Assembly (NCBI GenBank): GCA_028714735.1
Contig: JAQTLU010000002.1
Location: 62,001 to 126,000, forward strand
Source: Gallionellaceae bacterium
Lineage (GTDB): Bacteria > Pseudomonadota > Gammaproteobacteria > Burkholderiales > Thiobacillaceae
Length of the DNA: 64,000 bases
Reading direction: 5' to 3'
The translations under genes were made by a program, and so were the position numbers. Shown in pieces: positions 1-8,471 of this stretch. The notes beneath the pieces are model-generated. The model was given only the letters and a program-made list of their open reading frames with translations. It was not told the origin of the DNA and searched no databases. The stretch's first letter is position 1. Every line of letters starts with the position of its first letter.

Positions 1-993
1 AAGGGCGAACACCTCTACCGGGCGAGCGCGGCCCCCAGCGGCGCCGAGGGGGAACGCCGCCAGGTCCTGGCCGGGCGCGAGGTCATCCTGTGTGGTGGCG
101 CCTTCAACACCCCCCAACTGCTCATGCTCTCGGGGATCGGCCCCGCGGATGAACTGGCGCGGCACGGCATACCCCTGCGGCTGGACCTGCCGGGGGTGGG
201 GCGCAACCTCCAGGACCGCTACGAGGTGGCCGTGACCCACCGCATGCGGCGAAACTGGCGGGTGCTGGACGGGGCCCGCTTCGCCGCCGGCGACCCCCTG
301 TGGCAGCAATGGCACCGGGATGGCAGCGGCATGTACGGAACCAATGGCGCGGCCCTGGCCCTGGTGCGCCGCTCGCCCGAGGCCGGGCAGGAGCCGGACA
401 TCTTCTGCATGGCCCTGCTGGCCCGCTTCGAGGGCTACTTCCCCGGCTTCTCCAAGCTCATCAGCGAGCACCATGACGCCCTCACCTGGGCGGTGCTCAA
501 GGGCCACACCCGCAACCGCGCCGGGCGCGTCAGCCTGCGCTCCGCCGATCCCCGGGACCCACCCGAGGTGGACTTTCGCTACTTCGAAGAAGGCGACGAC
601 GCCGAGGGACGGGACCTGGCGGCGGTGGTGGATGCCATCCGCTTCGTGCGCCGGCTGACGGCACCCCTGATCGAAAGGGGGCTGATCGCCGAGGAGCTGC
701 TGCCGGGTTCCGGGGTCCAGGACGACCAAACCCTGGCGCAGTACGTGCGCGACACCGCCTGGGGCCACCACGCCTCCTGCTCCTGCCCCATCGGTCCACC
801 GGAACGGGGCGGGGTGCTGGACAGCACCTTCCGGGTCCACGGCACGCGCGGGCTGCGGGTGGTGGACGCCTCGGTGTTTCCCCACATCCCCGGATTTTTC
901 CTGGTCAGCGCCGTGTACATGATCGGGGAAAAGGGCGCGGATGCCGTGCTGGCGGATGCCGCCCGGGCCACCCGGCAGGAACAACCCAACTAG
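1..993 (+). CDS. GMC-family FAD-dependent oxidoreductase, C-terminal part (5' truncated by window)
   Basis: The frame is open from base 1, so the N-terminal nucleotide-binding part lies outside the window; 330 residues are visible. Seen: the second GMC signature GAFNTPQLLMLSGIG at visible residues 33-47, a His-rich active-site segment WGHHASCSCPIG near 255-266, and the C-terminal FAD-contacting run DASVFPHIPGFFL followed by GEKGADAV. Known: GMC enzymes oxidise alcohols or related substrates with FAD, using a His plus a second His or Asn. Here the second position, normally an Asn or His a few residues after the proline of the C-terminal loop, reads PGFFLVSA, so the second residue is not evident. 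It is the first visible gene of a packed cluster, 15 bases before the next gene. Substrate unknown. Confidence 0.9.
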   Translation, partial: KGEHLYRASAAPSGAEGERRQVLAGREVILCGGAFNTPQLLMLSGIGPADELARHGIPLRLDLPGVGRNLQDRYEVAVTHRMRRNWRVLDGARFAAGDPLWQQWHRDGSGMYGTNGAALALVRRSPEAGQEPDIFCMALLARFEGYFPGFSKLISEHHDALTWAVLKGHTRNRAGRVSLRSADPRDPPEVDFRYFEEGDDAEGRDLAAVVDAIRFVRRLTAPLIERGLIAEELLPGSGVQDDQTLAQYVRDTAWGHHASCSCPIGPPERGGVLDSTFRVHGTRGLRVVDASVFPHIPGFFLVSAVYMIGEKGADAVLADAARATRQEQPN

Positions 994-1008
994 TAGGAGG
1001 AGATCACC

Positions 1009-1440
1009 ATGGCATACGACGTCGCGAAGTTGCTCAGCATGACCCAGCAGGAGCTGGATGACCTGTTCAAGGCCAGCCCCGCCGGCGACATCCCCAACGG
1101 CGAGGCCGAGGGCACCGCCATCATCGCCCCCGGCACCGTGTATTCCGAGGCCGTGGCTAAGGTCGTCAATCTGTTCGCCTGGCAGGGCAAGGTGTTCGAC
1201 GCGGAGAAAGGATTCCTGAAGAACCGCATCTCCGCGTTCGGTTTCGAGGCCATCGTGGCCAAGGTGTACAAGGGCCCGAGCTGGCTGGACGGCAAGGAGT
1301 GCATCGTTCTGGACTACTCCGACACCTCGGTCGTGGCCCACTACATCCGCGACGAGATCCGGCTCATCAGTCCGGGTTTCTACCTGGGCAAGGTGTACTG
1401 GGGCAAGGACCGGCTGATCGACTTCTGTCTGAAGTTCTGA
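1009..1440 (+). CDS. Conserved hypothetical protein, 143 aa
   Basis: Small soluble protein with no signal peptide or membrane segment. It opens with a very strong ribosome-binding site, AGGAGGAG seven bases before ATG. The central part (about residues 25-100) contains GEAEGTAIIAPGT, FAWQGKVFDAEKG and DGKECIVLDYSDTS, and the end VVAHYIRDEIRLISPGFYLGKVYW looks like a lipid-binding-protein-like beta-barrel strand pattern, but that is inference. I recognise this as a widespread uncharacterised family and cannot assign a reaction. It sits 15 bases after the GMC oxidoreductase and 4 bases before the next gene, so it almost certainly shares their transcript and may be an accessory or substrate-binding partner. 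Confidence 0.85.
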   Translation: MAYDVAKLLSMTQQELDDLFKASPAGDIPNGEAEGTAIIAPGTVYSEAVAKVVNLFAWQGKVFDAEKGFLKNRISAFGFEAIVAKVYKGPSWLDGKECIVLDYSDTSVVAHYIRDEIRLISPGFYLGKVYWGKDRLIDFCLKF

Positions 1441-1444
1441 CGCC

Positions 1445-2740
1445 ATGACCCCGCAGTCGCCCTTCCTGGTCGTGGCCAGCGTGGCTGCCGGCCGAGAAGC
1501 CGGCCTGCGGGCCTTGCTGGCGGAAATGAACAGCGCCCCGGGGGTGGTCGACCCGGACAATCCGGTGCTGCCGTTCGGGCGCTTCGAGCGGGTTCACTTC
1601 GCCCGGCTCATGGTGCTGGACCAGACCACCATGGCGGACCTGTCCCTATATGGCGTGAGCCCACCGGACCTGGGCCTGCGGCTGGTCCTGCTGGGGGACT
1701 GCGACGGCCCGGCCCGGACCCTGCTCGACGAGCTGGCCGCCGGGGCGGAGGACGGCCTGCGCCGACTGTTCGGCCACTGCGAAGGCTTCGATCCCGGTAC
1801 CGGCCTGGCGGCCTGGTTGCACGCCCACTCGCGGCCCACCCAGGCCAACTACGTCAACTGGCTGGGCCGCACGGTGTGCCAGATCCACGAGGAGAGCGCC
1901 CTGCAGCGCTTCCTGTCCGCCCGGGTGCCGCGCATGCCCGTGGCTTCCGGCGAAGCCCGGCGCCGGCGCCGGGAGCTGATCGAAGCGGCCCGGGCCGAGC
2001 AGCGGGCAGGGCGGCTGCGCCTGAGCGCCCCACAACCCGCGCCCCTGGGCTGGTGGCTGGGCAACCTGGCCCATGCCCTGGGGGTGCCGCTGCTTGCCCT
2101 GCTGGTCTCACCCATGCTGTTGCTCGCGGCCCCCTGGTTCGTCTGGCGCCTGCGCAGCCTGGAACGCAGCGACCCGGAACACTGCCCGCCCCCCGAGGCT
2201 GGACACCTGCGGGCGCTACGGGAACTGGAGGACCGGGGCCTGACCAACCAGTTCACCGCGGTGGGCCCGGTCAAGCCCGGCGCCTTCCGTCACGCCCTGG
2301 TCCCGGTCCTGCTGCTGGCCATCGACTGGGGCGCCAGGCATATCTTCCACCGGGGCCACCTGGCGCGGGTGCAGACCATCCACTTCGCCCGCTGGGTAGT
2401 CCTGGACGGCGGTGCCCGGGTGCTGTTCTGCAGCAACTACGACGGTATCCACGAGGCCTACATGGACGACTTCATCAACAAGGTGGCCTGGGGGCTGAAC
2501 CTGATCTTCAGCAACGGCGTGGGCTGGCCCCGCACCGACTGGCTGGTGGCCCGGGGGGCACGCCGGGAAGGCTGTTTCAAGAAGTACCAGCGAGCCCACC
2601 AGGTTCCCAGCCAGGTCTGGTACGACGCCTACCCCGGGGTCACCCTCAATGACATGCGCCGCAACCGGCGCATCCGGGAGGGCCTGGAGCAGGGCGAGAT
2701 GGGGGAGGACCAGGCCCTGGCCTGGCTGCGGCTACTGTGA
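1445..2740 (+). CDS. Uncharacterised membrane-anchored protein with duplicated HFAR-VLD motif
   Basis: 431 residues. The middle (about 200-240) holds a hydrophobic stretch with SPMLLLAAPWFVW, and a second shorter hydrophobic segment HALVPVLLLAIDW lies near 280-290. Two related motifs flank them: FERVHFARLMVLD near residues 48-60 and VQTIHFARWVVLD near 310-322; the second continues into LFCSNYDGIHEAYMDDFINK. This suggests duplicated ferredoxin-like (dimeric alpha/beta barrel) units, the fold also used by DyP peroxidases; that is inference from the pattern. The stop codon overlaps the GTG start of the downstream DyP peroxidase, so the two are probably made together. No catalytic residues are recognised. 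Confidence 0.8.
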   Translation: MTPQSPFLVVASVAAGREAGLRALLAEMNSAPGVVDPDNPVLPFGRFERVHFARLMVLDQTTMADLSLYGVSPPDLGLRLVLLGDCDGPARTLLDELAAGAEDGLRRLFGHCEGFDPGTGLAAWLHAHSRPTQANYVNWLGRTVCQIHEESALQRFLSARVPRMPVASGEARRRRRELIEAARAEQRAGRLRLSAPQPAPLGWWLGNLAHALGVPLLALLVSPMLLLAAPWFVWRLRSLERSDPEHCPPPEAGHLRALRELEDRGLTNQFTAVGPVKPGAFRHALVPVLLLAIDWGARHIFHRGHLARVQTIHFARWVVLDGGARVLFCSNYDGIHEAYMDDFINKVAWGLNLIFSNGVGWPRTDWLVARGARREGCFKKYQRAHQVPSQVWYDAYPGVTLNDMRRNRRIREGLEQGEMGEDQALAWLRLL

Positions 2741-4206
2741 CCACCACGACCCCCCGCCCGGTGGAACTGGACGACGTCCAGGGACTCCTGCGCTTCGGCT
2801 ACAGCCACCACACAGAGGCCTGCTTCCTGCTGCTGCGGGTCAAGGACCCGGCTGCCGCCCGCGCCTGGCTGGCCCAGGCCCCGGTGACCACCGCGGTGGA
2901 GGCCAAGCCGGTGCCGGCCACGGCCATGCAGGTGGCCATCAGCGGCCCTGGGCTGGCCGCCCTGGGCATCCCCGATGACCTGGCGGCGGGTTTCTCCGAG
3001 GAGTTCCTGGCGGGCATGGCCGGCGACGAGGACCGCTCCCGGCGCCTCGGCGACCTGGACTCCAGCCATCCCTCCAACTGGGCCTGGGGGGCCGGCGACG
3101 CCGTGCCCCATGTCCTGCTGCTGCTCTACGCGCTGCCCGGGCACCTGGCGGATTGGCGCCGCAGCCTGGAGGCGGAGCTGGCCAGCGGCTTCACCCTGCA
3201 AGCCGAGCTGGACACCGCCGACCTGGCGGGCCGAGAGCCGTTCGGCTTTCGGGACGGCCTCTCCCAGCCCGAGGTCGACTGGGAGCGACGCCGACCGGTC
3301 GAGGACCGCGATCGGCTGGAGTACGGCAATCTGACCTGCCTGGGCGAGTTCCTGCTGGGCTACCCCAACGAGTACGGCCTCTACACCGACCGCCCTCTGC
3401 TGGACCCGGGACGCGATCCGGGCGTGCTGCTGCCCCGGGCCGAGGACCGGCCGGAGCTGGCCGACCTGGGGCGCAACGGCAGCTACCTGGTGCTGCGCGA
3501 GCTGCGCCAGGACGTGGCCGGCTTGTGGCGCTGGCTGGCGCAGCAAGCCGGCGGCGACCTCGACCGCGCCCGCGACTGGGCCGAGGCCATGGTTGGCCGC
3601 AAGCTGGACGGCCGCTCCCGGATACCCGGGGCCCGGGGCCTCAACGGCTTCGACTACGCTGCCGACCCCGAAGGCCTGCATTGCCCGTTCGGCGCCCATA
3701 TCCGCCGCGCCAATCCGCGCAACGCAGATTACCCGGCCGGGACCCGCGGCATCCTCGCGCGGGTACGGCGCTTCCTGGGCTTCGACGCCGGGGCACTGCC
3801 CCAGGACCTGGTGGCCTCCACCCGCTTCCACCGCATCCTGCGGCGCGGCCGCGCCTTTGGCACGCCACCGGTTCCGGAGCAGGCCCTTGCCGAGCCGCCA
3901 CCGACGGCCGGGACCGGGCTGCATTTCATCTGCCTGGGCGCCAACATCGGCCGCCAGTTCGAATTCGTGCAGAGCGCCTGGATCCAGGGGACGCGCTTTG
4001 CCGGCCTGCCCGGCGAGGGCGATCCGCTCCTGGGCCACCGTCTGCCCGGCCCGGACGGGGCGCCCAGCGACTGTTTTTCCATCCCCCGTGCCGACGGGCC
4101 GGACCAGCGTCTGTGCGGCCTGCCACACTTTGTCGAGGTGCGCGGCGGAGGCTACTTCTTCCTGCCCGGAATCCGCGCCCTGCGCTATATGACCCGCCCG
4201 AGGTGA
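2737..4206 (+). CDS. DyP-type heme peroxidase
   Basis: 489 residues, GTG start overlapping the previous stop (GTGA), implying translational coupling. Diagnostic features seen: the distal-pocket motif GFRDG at residues 170-174 (catalytic Asp173), the proximal heme-ligand region CPFGAHIRRANPR with His321, and the distal Arg region FHRILRRGRAFG near 364-375. DyP enzymes use peroxide to oxidise dyes, phenols or other substrates, and some have deferrochelatase or oxygenase-like activity. The length and the insert between GFRDG and the proximal His fit the larger DyP classes. There is no Tat or Sec signal, so it is probably cytoplasmic or associates with the membrane protein encoded just upstream. 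The catalase-like gene follows after 4 bases. Confidence 0.95.
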   Translation: MTTTTPRPVELDDVQGLLRFGYSHHTEACFLLLRVKDPAAARAWLAQAPVTTAVEAKPVPATAMQVAISGPGLAALGIPDDLAAGFSEEFLAGMAGDEDRSRRLGDLDSSHPSNWAWGAGDAVPHVLLLLYALPGHLADWRRSLEAELASGFTLQAELDTADLAGREPFGFRDGLSQPEVDWERRRPVEDRDRLEYGNLTCLGEFLLGYPNEYGLYTDRPLLDPGRDPGVLLPRAEDRPELADLGRNGSYLVLRELRQDVAGLWRWLAQQAGGDLDRARDWAEAMVGRKLDGRSRIPGARGLNGFDYAADPEGLHCPFGAHIRRANPRNADYPAGTRGILARVRRFLGFDAGALPQDLVASTRFHRILRRGRAFGTPPVPEQALAEPPPTAGTGLHFICLGANIGRQFEFVQSAWIQGTRFAGLPGEGDPLLGHRLPGPDGAPSDCFSIPRADGPDQRLCGLPHFVEVRGGGYFFLPGIRALRYMTRPR

Positions 4207-4210
4207 TCAC

Positions 4211-5449
4211 ATGGACTCCAACACCAGCCGCCCCGTGCCGTCGGCCAACACCGGCAACGCCGTCCTGGACTTCATCTCCGACACCCTGCTCAAGGCCATC
4301 CAGTTGGAGCGGCGCATCGATCCCTGGATCCGTCCGGCCTTCGATGCCGTCCTGCGCGACCCCATCGCCCGCTTCGTCACCTTCCTGATGAACCTCCGGC
4401 GCCGCGACGAGGGTCTCGCCCTGGCCGAGGAACGGCCGATCCCGGACGAGGAGGCCTGGCTGCAATCCATCATCGACAGCTTCACAGAACAGATGAAACT
4501 GCTGTGGAAGCCAGGCGGTTTCGAGCGCGGTGGCAATACCAAGACCCATGGCATGGTGCGGGCTGAGTTCATCGTCCACGACGGCCTGCCCGCGCAGTTC
4601 CGCCACGGCATCTTCGCCGAGCCCAGGACCTACCGGGCCTGGGTGCGCTTCTCCGGCCCCGGGCCTTACGTCACTCCGGACATCGACGACGTAGGCTTCA
4701 TGAGCATCAGCATCAAGCTCATGGGCGTGCCGGGCGCCAAACTGATGGACGAGGAACAGTTCACCCAGGACTTCTTCGGGGTCTCGACGCCGACCTTCGT
4801 CACCCCGGACACCCGGGCCAACGCCCACCTGCAGAAGTGGAGCCTGAAGAACGCCTCGATCTTCCACTTTCTCAATTTCAGCCAGCCCCATGTCCTGGAC
4901 GGCATCATGCAGATGCTCTGGGTCAAGACCCAGTCCAGTCCCTTCGAGGCGCCCTACTTCAGTTGCGTCCCTTACCTGCTGGGGGAGGGCCGGGCGATGG
5001 TGTACTCGGTGTGGCCCGCCAGCGACAGCAGGACGCCGGTCCCGCGATTGCCGCGGCGGCCACCGGACGACTACCTGCGCCAGGCCATGATCCAGGCACT
5101 GGACCGGGGCGACGTGGACCTCGATTTCCGCATCCAGCTCCAGACCGACCCGTTCCGCATGCCGATCGAAAACGCCGGGGTGCTGTGGCCGGAACGGCTG
5201 TCGCCGCGAGTCTCGGTGGCCACGCTGCACATCCCGCGCCAACGATTCGATTCACCGGCCCAGACCGCCTTCGCCCGCCGGCTGTCTTACAACCCCTGGC
5301 ACTGCGTCCCCGAGCACCGGCCCCTGGGCAACCAGAGCCGGGCCCGCAAGCGCATGTACTGGGAGCTGTCCCGGCTGCGCCACGACATGAACCGGGTGCC
5401 CCACTACGAACCCGACGGCGACGAGGTCTTCGATGAAGGGGGCGGGTAA
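4211..5449 (+). CDS. Catalase-fold heme protein (catalase-related / allene-oxide-synthase-like)
   Basis: 412 residues. The segment NTKTHGMVRAEF places the distal catalase His at about residue 113. The following YRAWVRFSGP and DIDDVGFMSISIKLMG segments match the catalase beta-barrel, and the C-terminal RRLSYNPWHCVPEHRPLG and RARKRMYWELSRLR resemble the proximal end of catalase-related proteins. It is shorter than true catalases (about 480-750) and carries an unusual N-terminal helical extension of about 100 residues. Relatives include fatty-acid hydroperoxide-converting enzymes as well as true catalases, so peroxide removal and hydroperoxide isomerisation are both possible. It follows the DyP gene by 4 bases, with its ribosome site GAGGTGA overlapping the DyP stop. 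Confidence 0.88.
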   Translation: MDSNTSRPVPSANTGNAVLDFISDTLLKAIQLERRIDPWIRPAFDAVLRDPIARFVTFLMNLRRRDEGLALAEERPIPDEEAWLQSIIDSFTEQMKLLWKPGGFERGGNTKTHGMVRAEFIVHDGLPAQFRHGIFAEPRTYRAWVRFSGPGPYVTPDIDDVGFMSISIKLMGVPGAKLMDEEQFTQDFFGVSTPTFVTPDTRANAHLQKWSLKNASIFHFLNFSQPHVLDGIMQMLWVKTQSSPFEAPYFSCVPYLLGEGRAMVYSVWPASDSRTPVPRLPRRPPDDYLRQAMIQALDRGDVDLDFRIQLQTDPFRMPIENAGVLWPERLSPRVSVATLHIPRQRFDSPAQTAFARRLSYNPWHCVPEHRPLGNQSRARKRMYWELSRLRHDMNRVPHYEPDGDEVFDEGGG

Positions 5450-5520
5450 TACACATCTGGATCGAGGCGGCGATCCAGAACCGGCTTTCGCAAACTACCT
5501 GGAAATCTTGGGGGTGGAAC

Positions 5521-6951
5521 ATGGCAAGACACGTGCTGATCATTCATGGCTGGAGCGATACCTCGAAATCCTTCCACGCGCTCGCCGATTTCCTTGGCGC
5601 CCATGACTACACGGCAACCGAGCTGTGGCTCGGCGACTATGTCTCAATGGACGACGACGTACGCGTCGCCGACGTCGGCAAGCGCATGGGCAGCGTACTC
5701 GACGACATGATCAAGGCGGGCAGCCTGCCCGAGTCGTTCGACGTGATCGTTCACAGCACCGGCGGGCTGGTAGCCCGTGAATGGTTGACCACGCACTACC
5801 GAGGCCGCGCACAGGAATGCCCGATGAAACGACTGGTCATGCTGGCGCCGGCCAACTACGGTTCCAAACTGGCAGCCATCGGCAAGAGCATGCTGGGACG
5901 CATCGTCAAAGGCTACAACAACTGGTTTCATACTGGCCAGGGCATGCTCAACGACCTCGAATTGGGATCGCCCTACCAATGGGAGTTGGCTCAGCGCGAC
6001 ATCCTGATCGCTCCGGGTGCTGGCGACGCAAACAGCTATTACGGGGATGATCGGGTCTGGCCTTTTGTCATCGTCGGCACCCACCCGTACGCCAACCTGC
6101 TGCGGCAGACAGTCAACGAGGACGGGGCCGATGGCACCGTCCGCGTCTGTGCCGCCAACCTGAACGCCAAGGGCGTCACCATCGATTTCCGCTACAGTGA
6201 ACCGCAACAGGTGGTTACCCTCTGGGGCTCGCGGCTGGATGGTTTTTCGATCCCGCTGGCGGTTCTACCCACCCGCACCCACGGGTCCATCATCGATCCG
6301 GAACGCGCCGACCGCGACAACCGCGAGGACATCGCCGAAACACCGGAGGAAAAGGCACAGCTTGGACAATTCATCCTGGAGGCTCTGGATTGTGCCGACT
6401 TCGACCAATACCGGCAGATCCAGCAGAAGTGGCAGGATTTCAGCGAGGCCACTGCGGCAAGGCGCACTCAATCCGATAACCCCGATTACTACCACCAATA
6501 CATGCAGGCCAATTTCGACGTCAGCGACGATTGCGGTCAGCCGGTCAACGACTACTTTCTTGAGTTCTTCTCGAACACGGCCAGGAAGAATGACGACGCG
6601 AACGCCTATCTACACCGGTCCGTGATCGAAGACGTCAAGGTCAATTCGCAGAATCCGGCCGGCCGAAATCTGTATTTCGACCGCACGGATTTGCTGGAAG
6701 GCTACTATCCGCAAGTACCGGGTCGTGGCGACCCGGTGCTCTACCTGTCGATCTCGGCGGCATCGCCGGGCAAGAACATCAGCTATTTCGCCAGCCAGAA
6801 GACCGGCGCGGATATGCAGATTGCCGTCCACTACGAAGTGGATGAGACGGCCCGTTGGCTAAAGCACAATGCCACCCATTTCGTCCGCATCATCCTTCCT
6901 CGCCAGCCGGCCGAGAAGATATTTACCCTGACCCGTTACGACGAGGCATGA
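5521..6951 (+). CDS. Alpha/beta hydrolase, PGAP1/lipase-like
   Basis: 476 residues. The N-terminal half is an alpha/beta hydrolase: oxyanion segment LIIHGWSD at residues 6-13 and nucleophile elbow VHSTGG with Ser79, then LVMLAPANYGS as in lipase-like and PGAP1-like hydrolases. A His in RTHGSIID (about residues 255-262) is a candidate for the triad. The C-terminal 170 residues are a separate domain of unknown type. No signal peptide. Start chosen at ATG 5521, preceded by GGGGGTGG. It lies 71 bases after the catalase-like gene on the same strand, so it may belong to the same transcript; an esterase, lipase or thioesterase that frees the substrate of the redox enzymes would fit, but that is inference. 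Confidence 0.85.
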   Translation: MARHVLIIHGWSDTSKSFHALADFLGAHDYTATELWLGDYVSMDDDVRVADVGKRMGSVLDDMIKAGSLPESFDVIVHSTGGLVAREWLTTHYRGRAQECPMKRLVMLAPANYGSKLAAIGKSMLGRIVKGYNNWFHTGQGMLNDLELGSPYQWELAQRDILIAPGAGDANSYYGDDRVWPFVIVGTHPYANLLRQTVNEDGADGTVRVCAANLNAKGVTIDFRYSEPQQVVTLWGSRLDGFSIPLAVLPTRTHGSIIDPERADRDNREDIAETPEEKAQLGQFILEALDCADFDQYRQIQQKWQDFSEATAARRTQSDNPDYYHQYMQANFDVSDDCGQPVNDYFLEFFSNTARKNDDANAYLHRSVIEDVKVNSQNPAGRNLYFDRTDLLEGYYPQVPGRGDPVLYLSISAASPGKNISYFASQKTGADMQIAVHYEVDETARWLKHNATHFVRIILPRQPAEKIFTLTRYDEA

Positions 6952-7044
6952 CTGGCGCTGTGGTTCGATATCGGGAGTGTCGTGGTTTCCAGTCCGGGCC
7001 AATGGCCGGCAGGAGTCTCCTGGAGGGCGCATGGCAACTCTTTT

Positions 7045-7818
7045 TCAGCGGCCTCGGTGCTTCACTATCAGGTCATAGGCGAGCTGGATTTCCTTGGTCT
7101 TCTCGGTGGCCATGGCGATCATGTCGTCGGGCAGGCCTTGCCCGGTCAGCTTGTCAGGGTGGTACTGGCTCATCATCTTGCGGTATGAGCGCTTGATTTC
7201 CTGGTCGGAGTTTTCCGCGGTCACGCCCAGGGCCTTGTAGGCGTCTTCCAGGGCGTTACCGTCGCGTGATGCGCCTTCCGCGAAATGGCCCTGGTTGAGC
7301 ACCATGTCCATGAGATGGCGATAGGTGGCCGAATCGTAGCCGAGCCGGGCGGCGATGTCGGACAGGAGGGCATCTTCAGACGGATGCAGTTGGCCGTCGG
7401 CCAGGGCCAGGGTGATCAGGTAGGACAGCAGCACTTCGCGCAGGCTGCGGGTATGTCCGCAGACCGACATGAAGCGGATGCAGACGGCGGCGAGGTCGGT
7501 TTCAGGATCCACGCCGCGCTTGAACAGGGTGATGGCCTGGGCACGGTGTTCCGCCGTCATGCCGAGTTTTCTGATCAGGTCCTCGGTGTGGGCGATCTCA
7601 GCCTCGGATACTCGCCCGTCGGCCTTGGCCAAGCGACCGATAGCGATGAACAGAGTCTCCAGGAAGACCGTCTGGCGCACCGCGTTGTGTAGGGGGATAG
7701 CGGCGCCGGTGCCGTAGATACGGACACGGTCGATGAACCACCCGACGACGAAGCCAAGGAGGGCGCCTGGAATGCCGGATAGGTAATAGCCTGCAATCAG
7801 GCCGATGATCTTGAACAC
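7045..7818 (-). CDS. djlA: Co-chaperone DjlA (TerB-like and DnaJ domains)
   Basis: 257 residues from the chosen start. One N-terminal membrane helix with glycines (IIGLIAGYYLSGIPGALLG), a TerB-like all-helical domain in the middle (FIAIGRLAKADGRVSEAEI and ITLALADGQLHPSEDAL), and a C-terminal J domain with the diagnostic HPD in SQYHPDKL. DjlA stimulates DnaK from the inner membrane. The frame stays open upstream to 8025, but GTG at 7818 has GGAG five bases before it and gives the usual DjlA N-terminus, while upstream ATG codons (7869, 7989) have no ribosome site. It stands alone, converging on the hydrolase gene. Confidence 0.9.
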   Translation of the reverse strand: MFKIIGLIAGYYLSGIPGALLGFVVGWFIDRVRIYGTGAAIPLHNAVRQTVFLETLFIAIGRLAKADGRVSEAEIAHTEDLIRKLGMTAEHRAQAITLFKRGVDPETDLAAVCIRFMSVCGHTRSLREVLLSYLITLALADGQLHPSEDALLSDIAARLGYDSATYRHLMDMVLNQGHFAEGASRDGNALEDAYKALGVTAENSDQEIKRSYRKMMSQYHPDKLTGQGLPDDMIAMATEKTKEIQLAYDLIVKHRGR

Positions 7819-8471
7819 GAACGCTCCAGTTTGAATTGCGTCCCAGCGGGAAGGAGATGGCAAACCCATATGGTAGCTCGGAAGCTGGCTGTGGTTGTGG
7901 CTAAGAGATACCTGCCCCTCGGTCTGGAACCACCCCGAGCGGCTGCTTTCCTGTTCGGCGAACGCGGACTTCCGACCCACAACGGCCATTGGGTCCAGCG
8001 AGTTGTCTGTCTCTTCCCGCCTCACAGCGGACGGACGGTTCGTCAGCGGTTCAAGGGCAGATATCCGAGTGGAGCGGTCATCTGGAGCACCTACTCATAG
8101 ACAGTGGTCGGCCAAAGCCGACCATGGCCCGGTGGGCTGGCTCAGTCAACAATGCCGCAGACAGCAGCCGTTCGTCGAGAAGACACGGTCAAGGGCAGCT
8201 TCCCAACTCGGTGAACTCACCCTTCCACCTCACTCCAGCCGTTGGGCTTTTCGGAGCTATAACGGCAAGGTCCAGACTTGACTGGTGATACCGAGCACCT
8301 ACCCCACTGCTACACCTCGGCCAAACCAGATGGAATGTAAAGATCCGGAGGGATTCATGTGTTTCTCACCCGCCGGTTAGGCTGGCCTCGTCAAGTCCGA
8401 TACTCGGATGGAAGATGACACTCCGCACTTTGGTTTGGATATAGGCATCACCCGCACCGGCACACAGACCT
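7819..8471. other. Intergenic stretch without a convincing gene
   Basis: About 650 bases between the djlA start and the 3' end of the YeeE/rhodanese gene. Short open frames exist on both strands but none has a ribosome site with a recognisable protein. A perfect 8-bp inverted repeat with a CAAA loop lies at 8105-8124. Composition is less GC-rich than the genes, which suggests decayed or regulatory DNA. Confidence 0.6.
8105..8124. repeat. Short perfect hairpin, TGGTCGGC/GCCGACCA
   Basis: Arms 8105-8112 and 8117-8124 are perfectly complementary with a four-base CAAA loop. There is no T run on either side, so it is not a clear terminator. It could be part of a dispersed palindromic element; not testable within the window. 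Confidence 0.5.

Noticed and set aside
2629-4128. Open frame antisense to the DyP peroxidase
   Set aside because: Gly/Gln/Val-rich shadow without any motif.
6995-7044. Small GGCC/CAGGAG palindromes between the convergent hydrolase and djlA genes
   Set aside because: Stems are too short and no T run follows; not enough to call a terminator.
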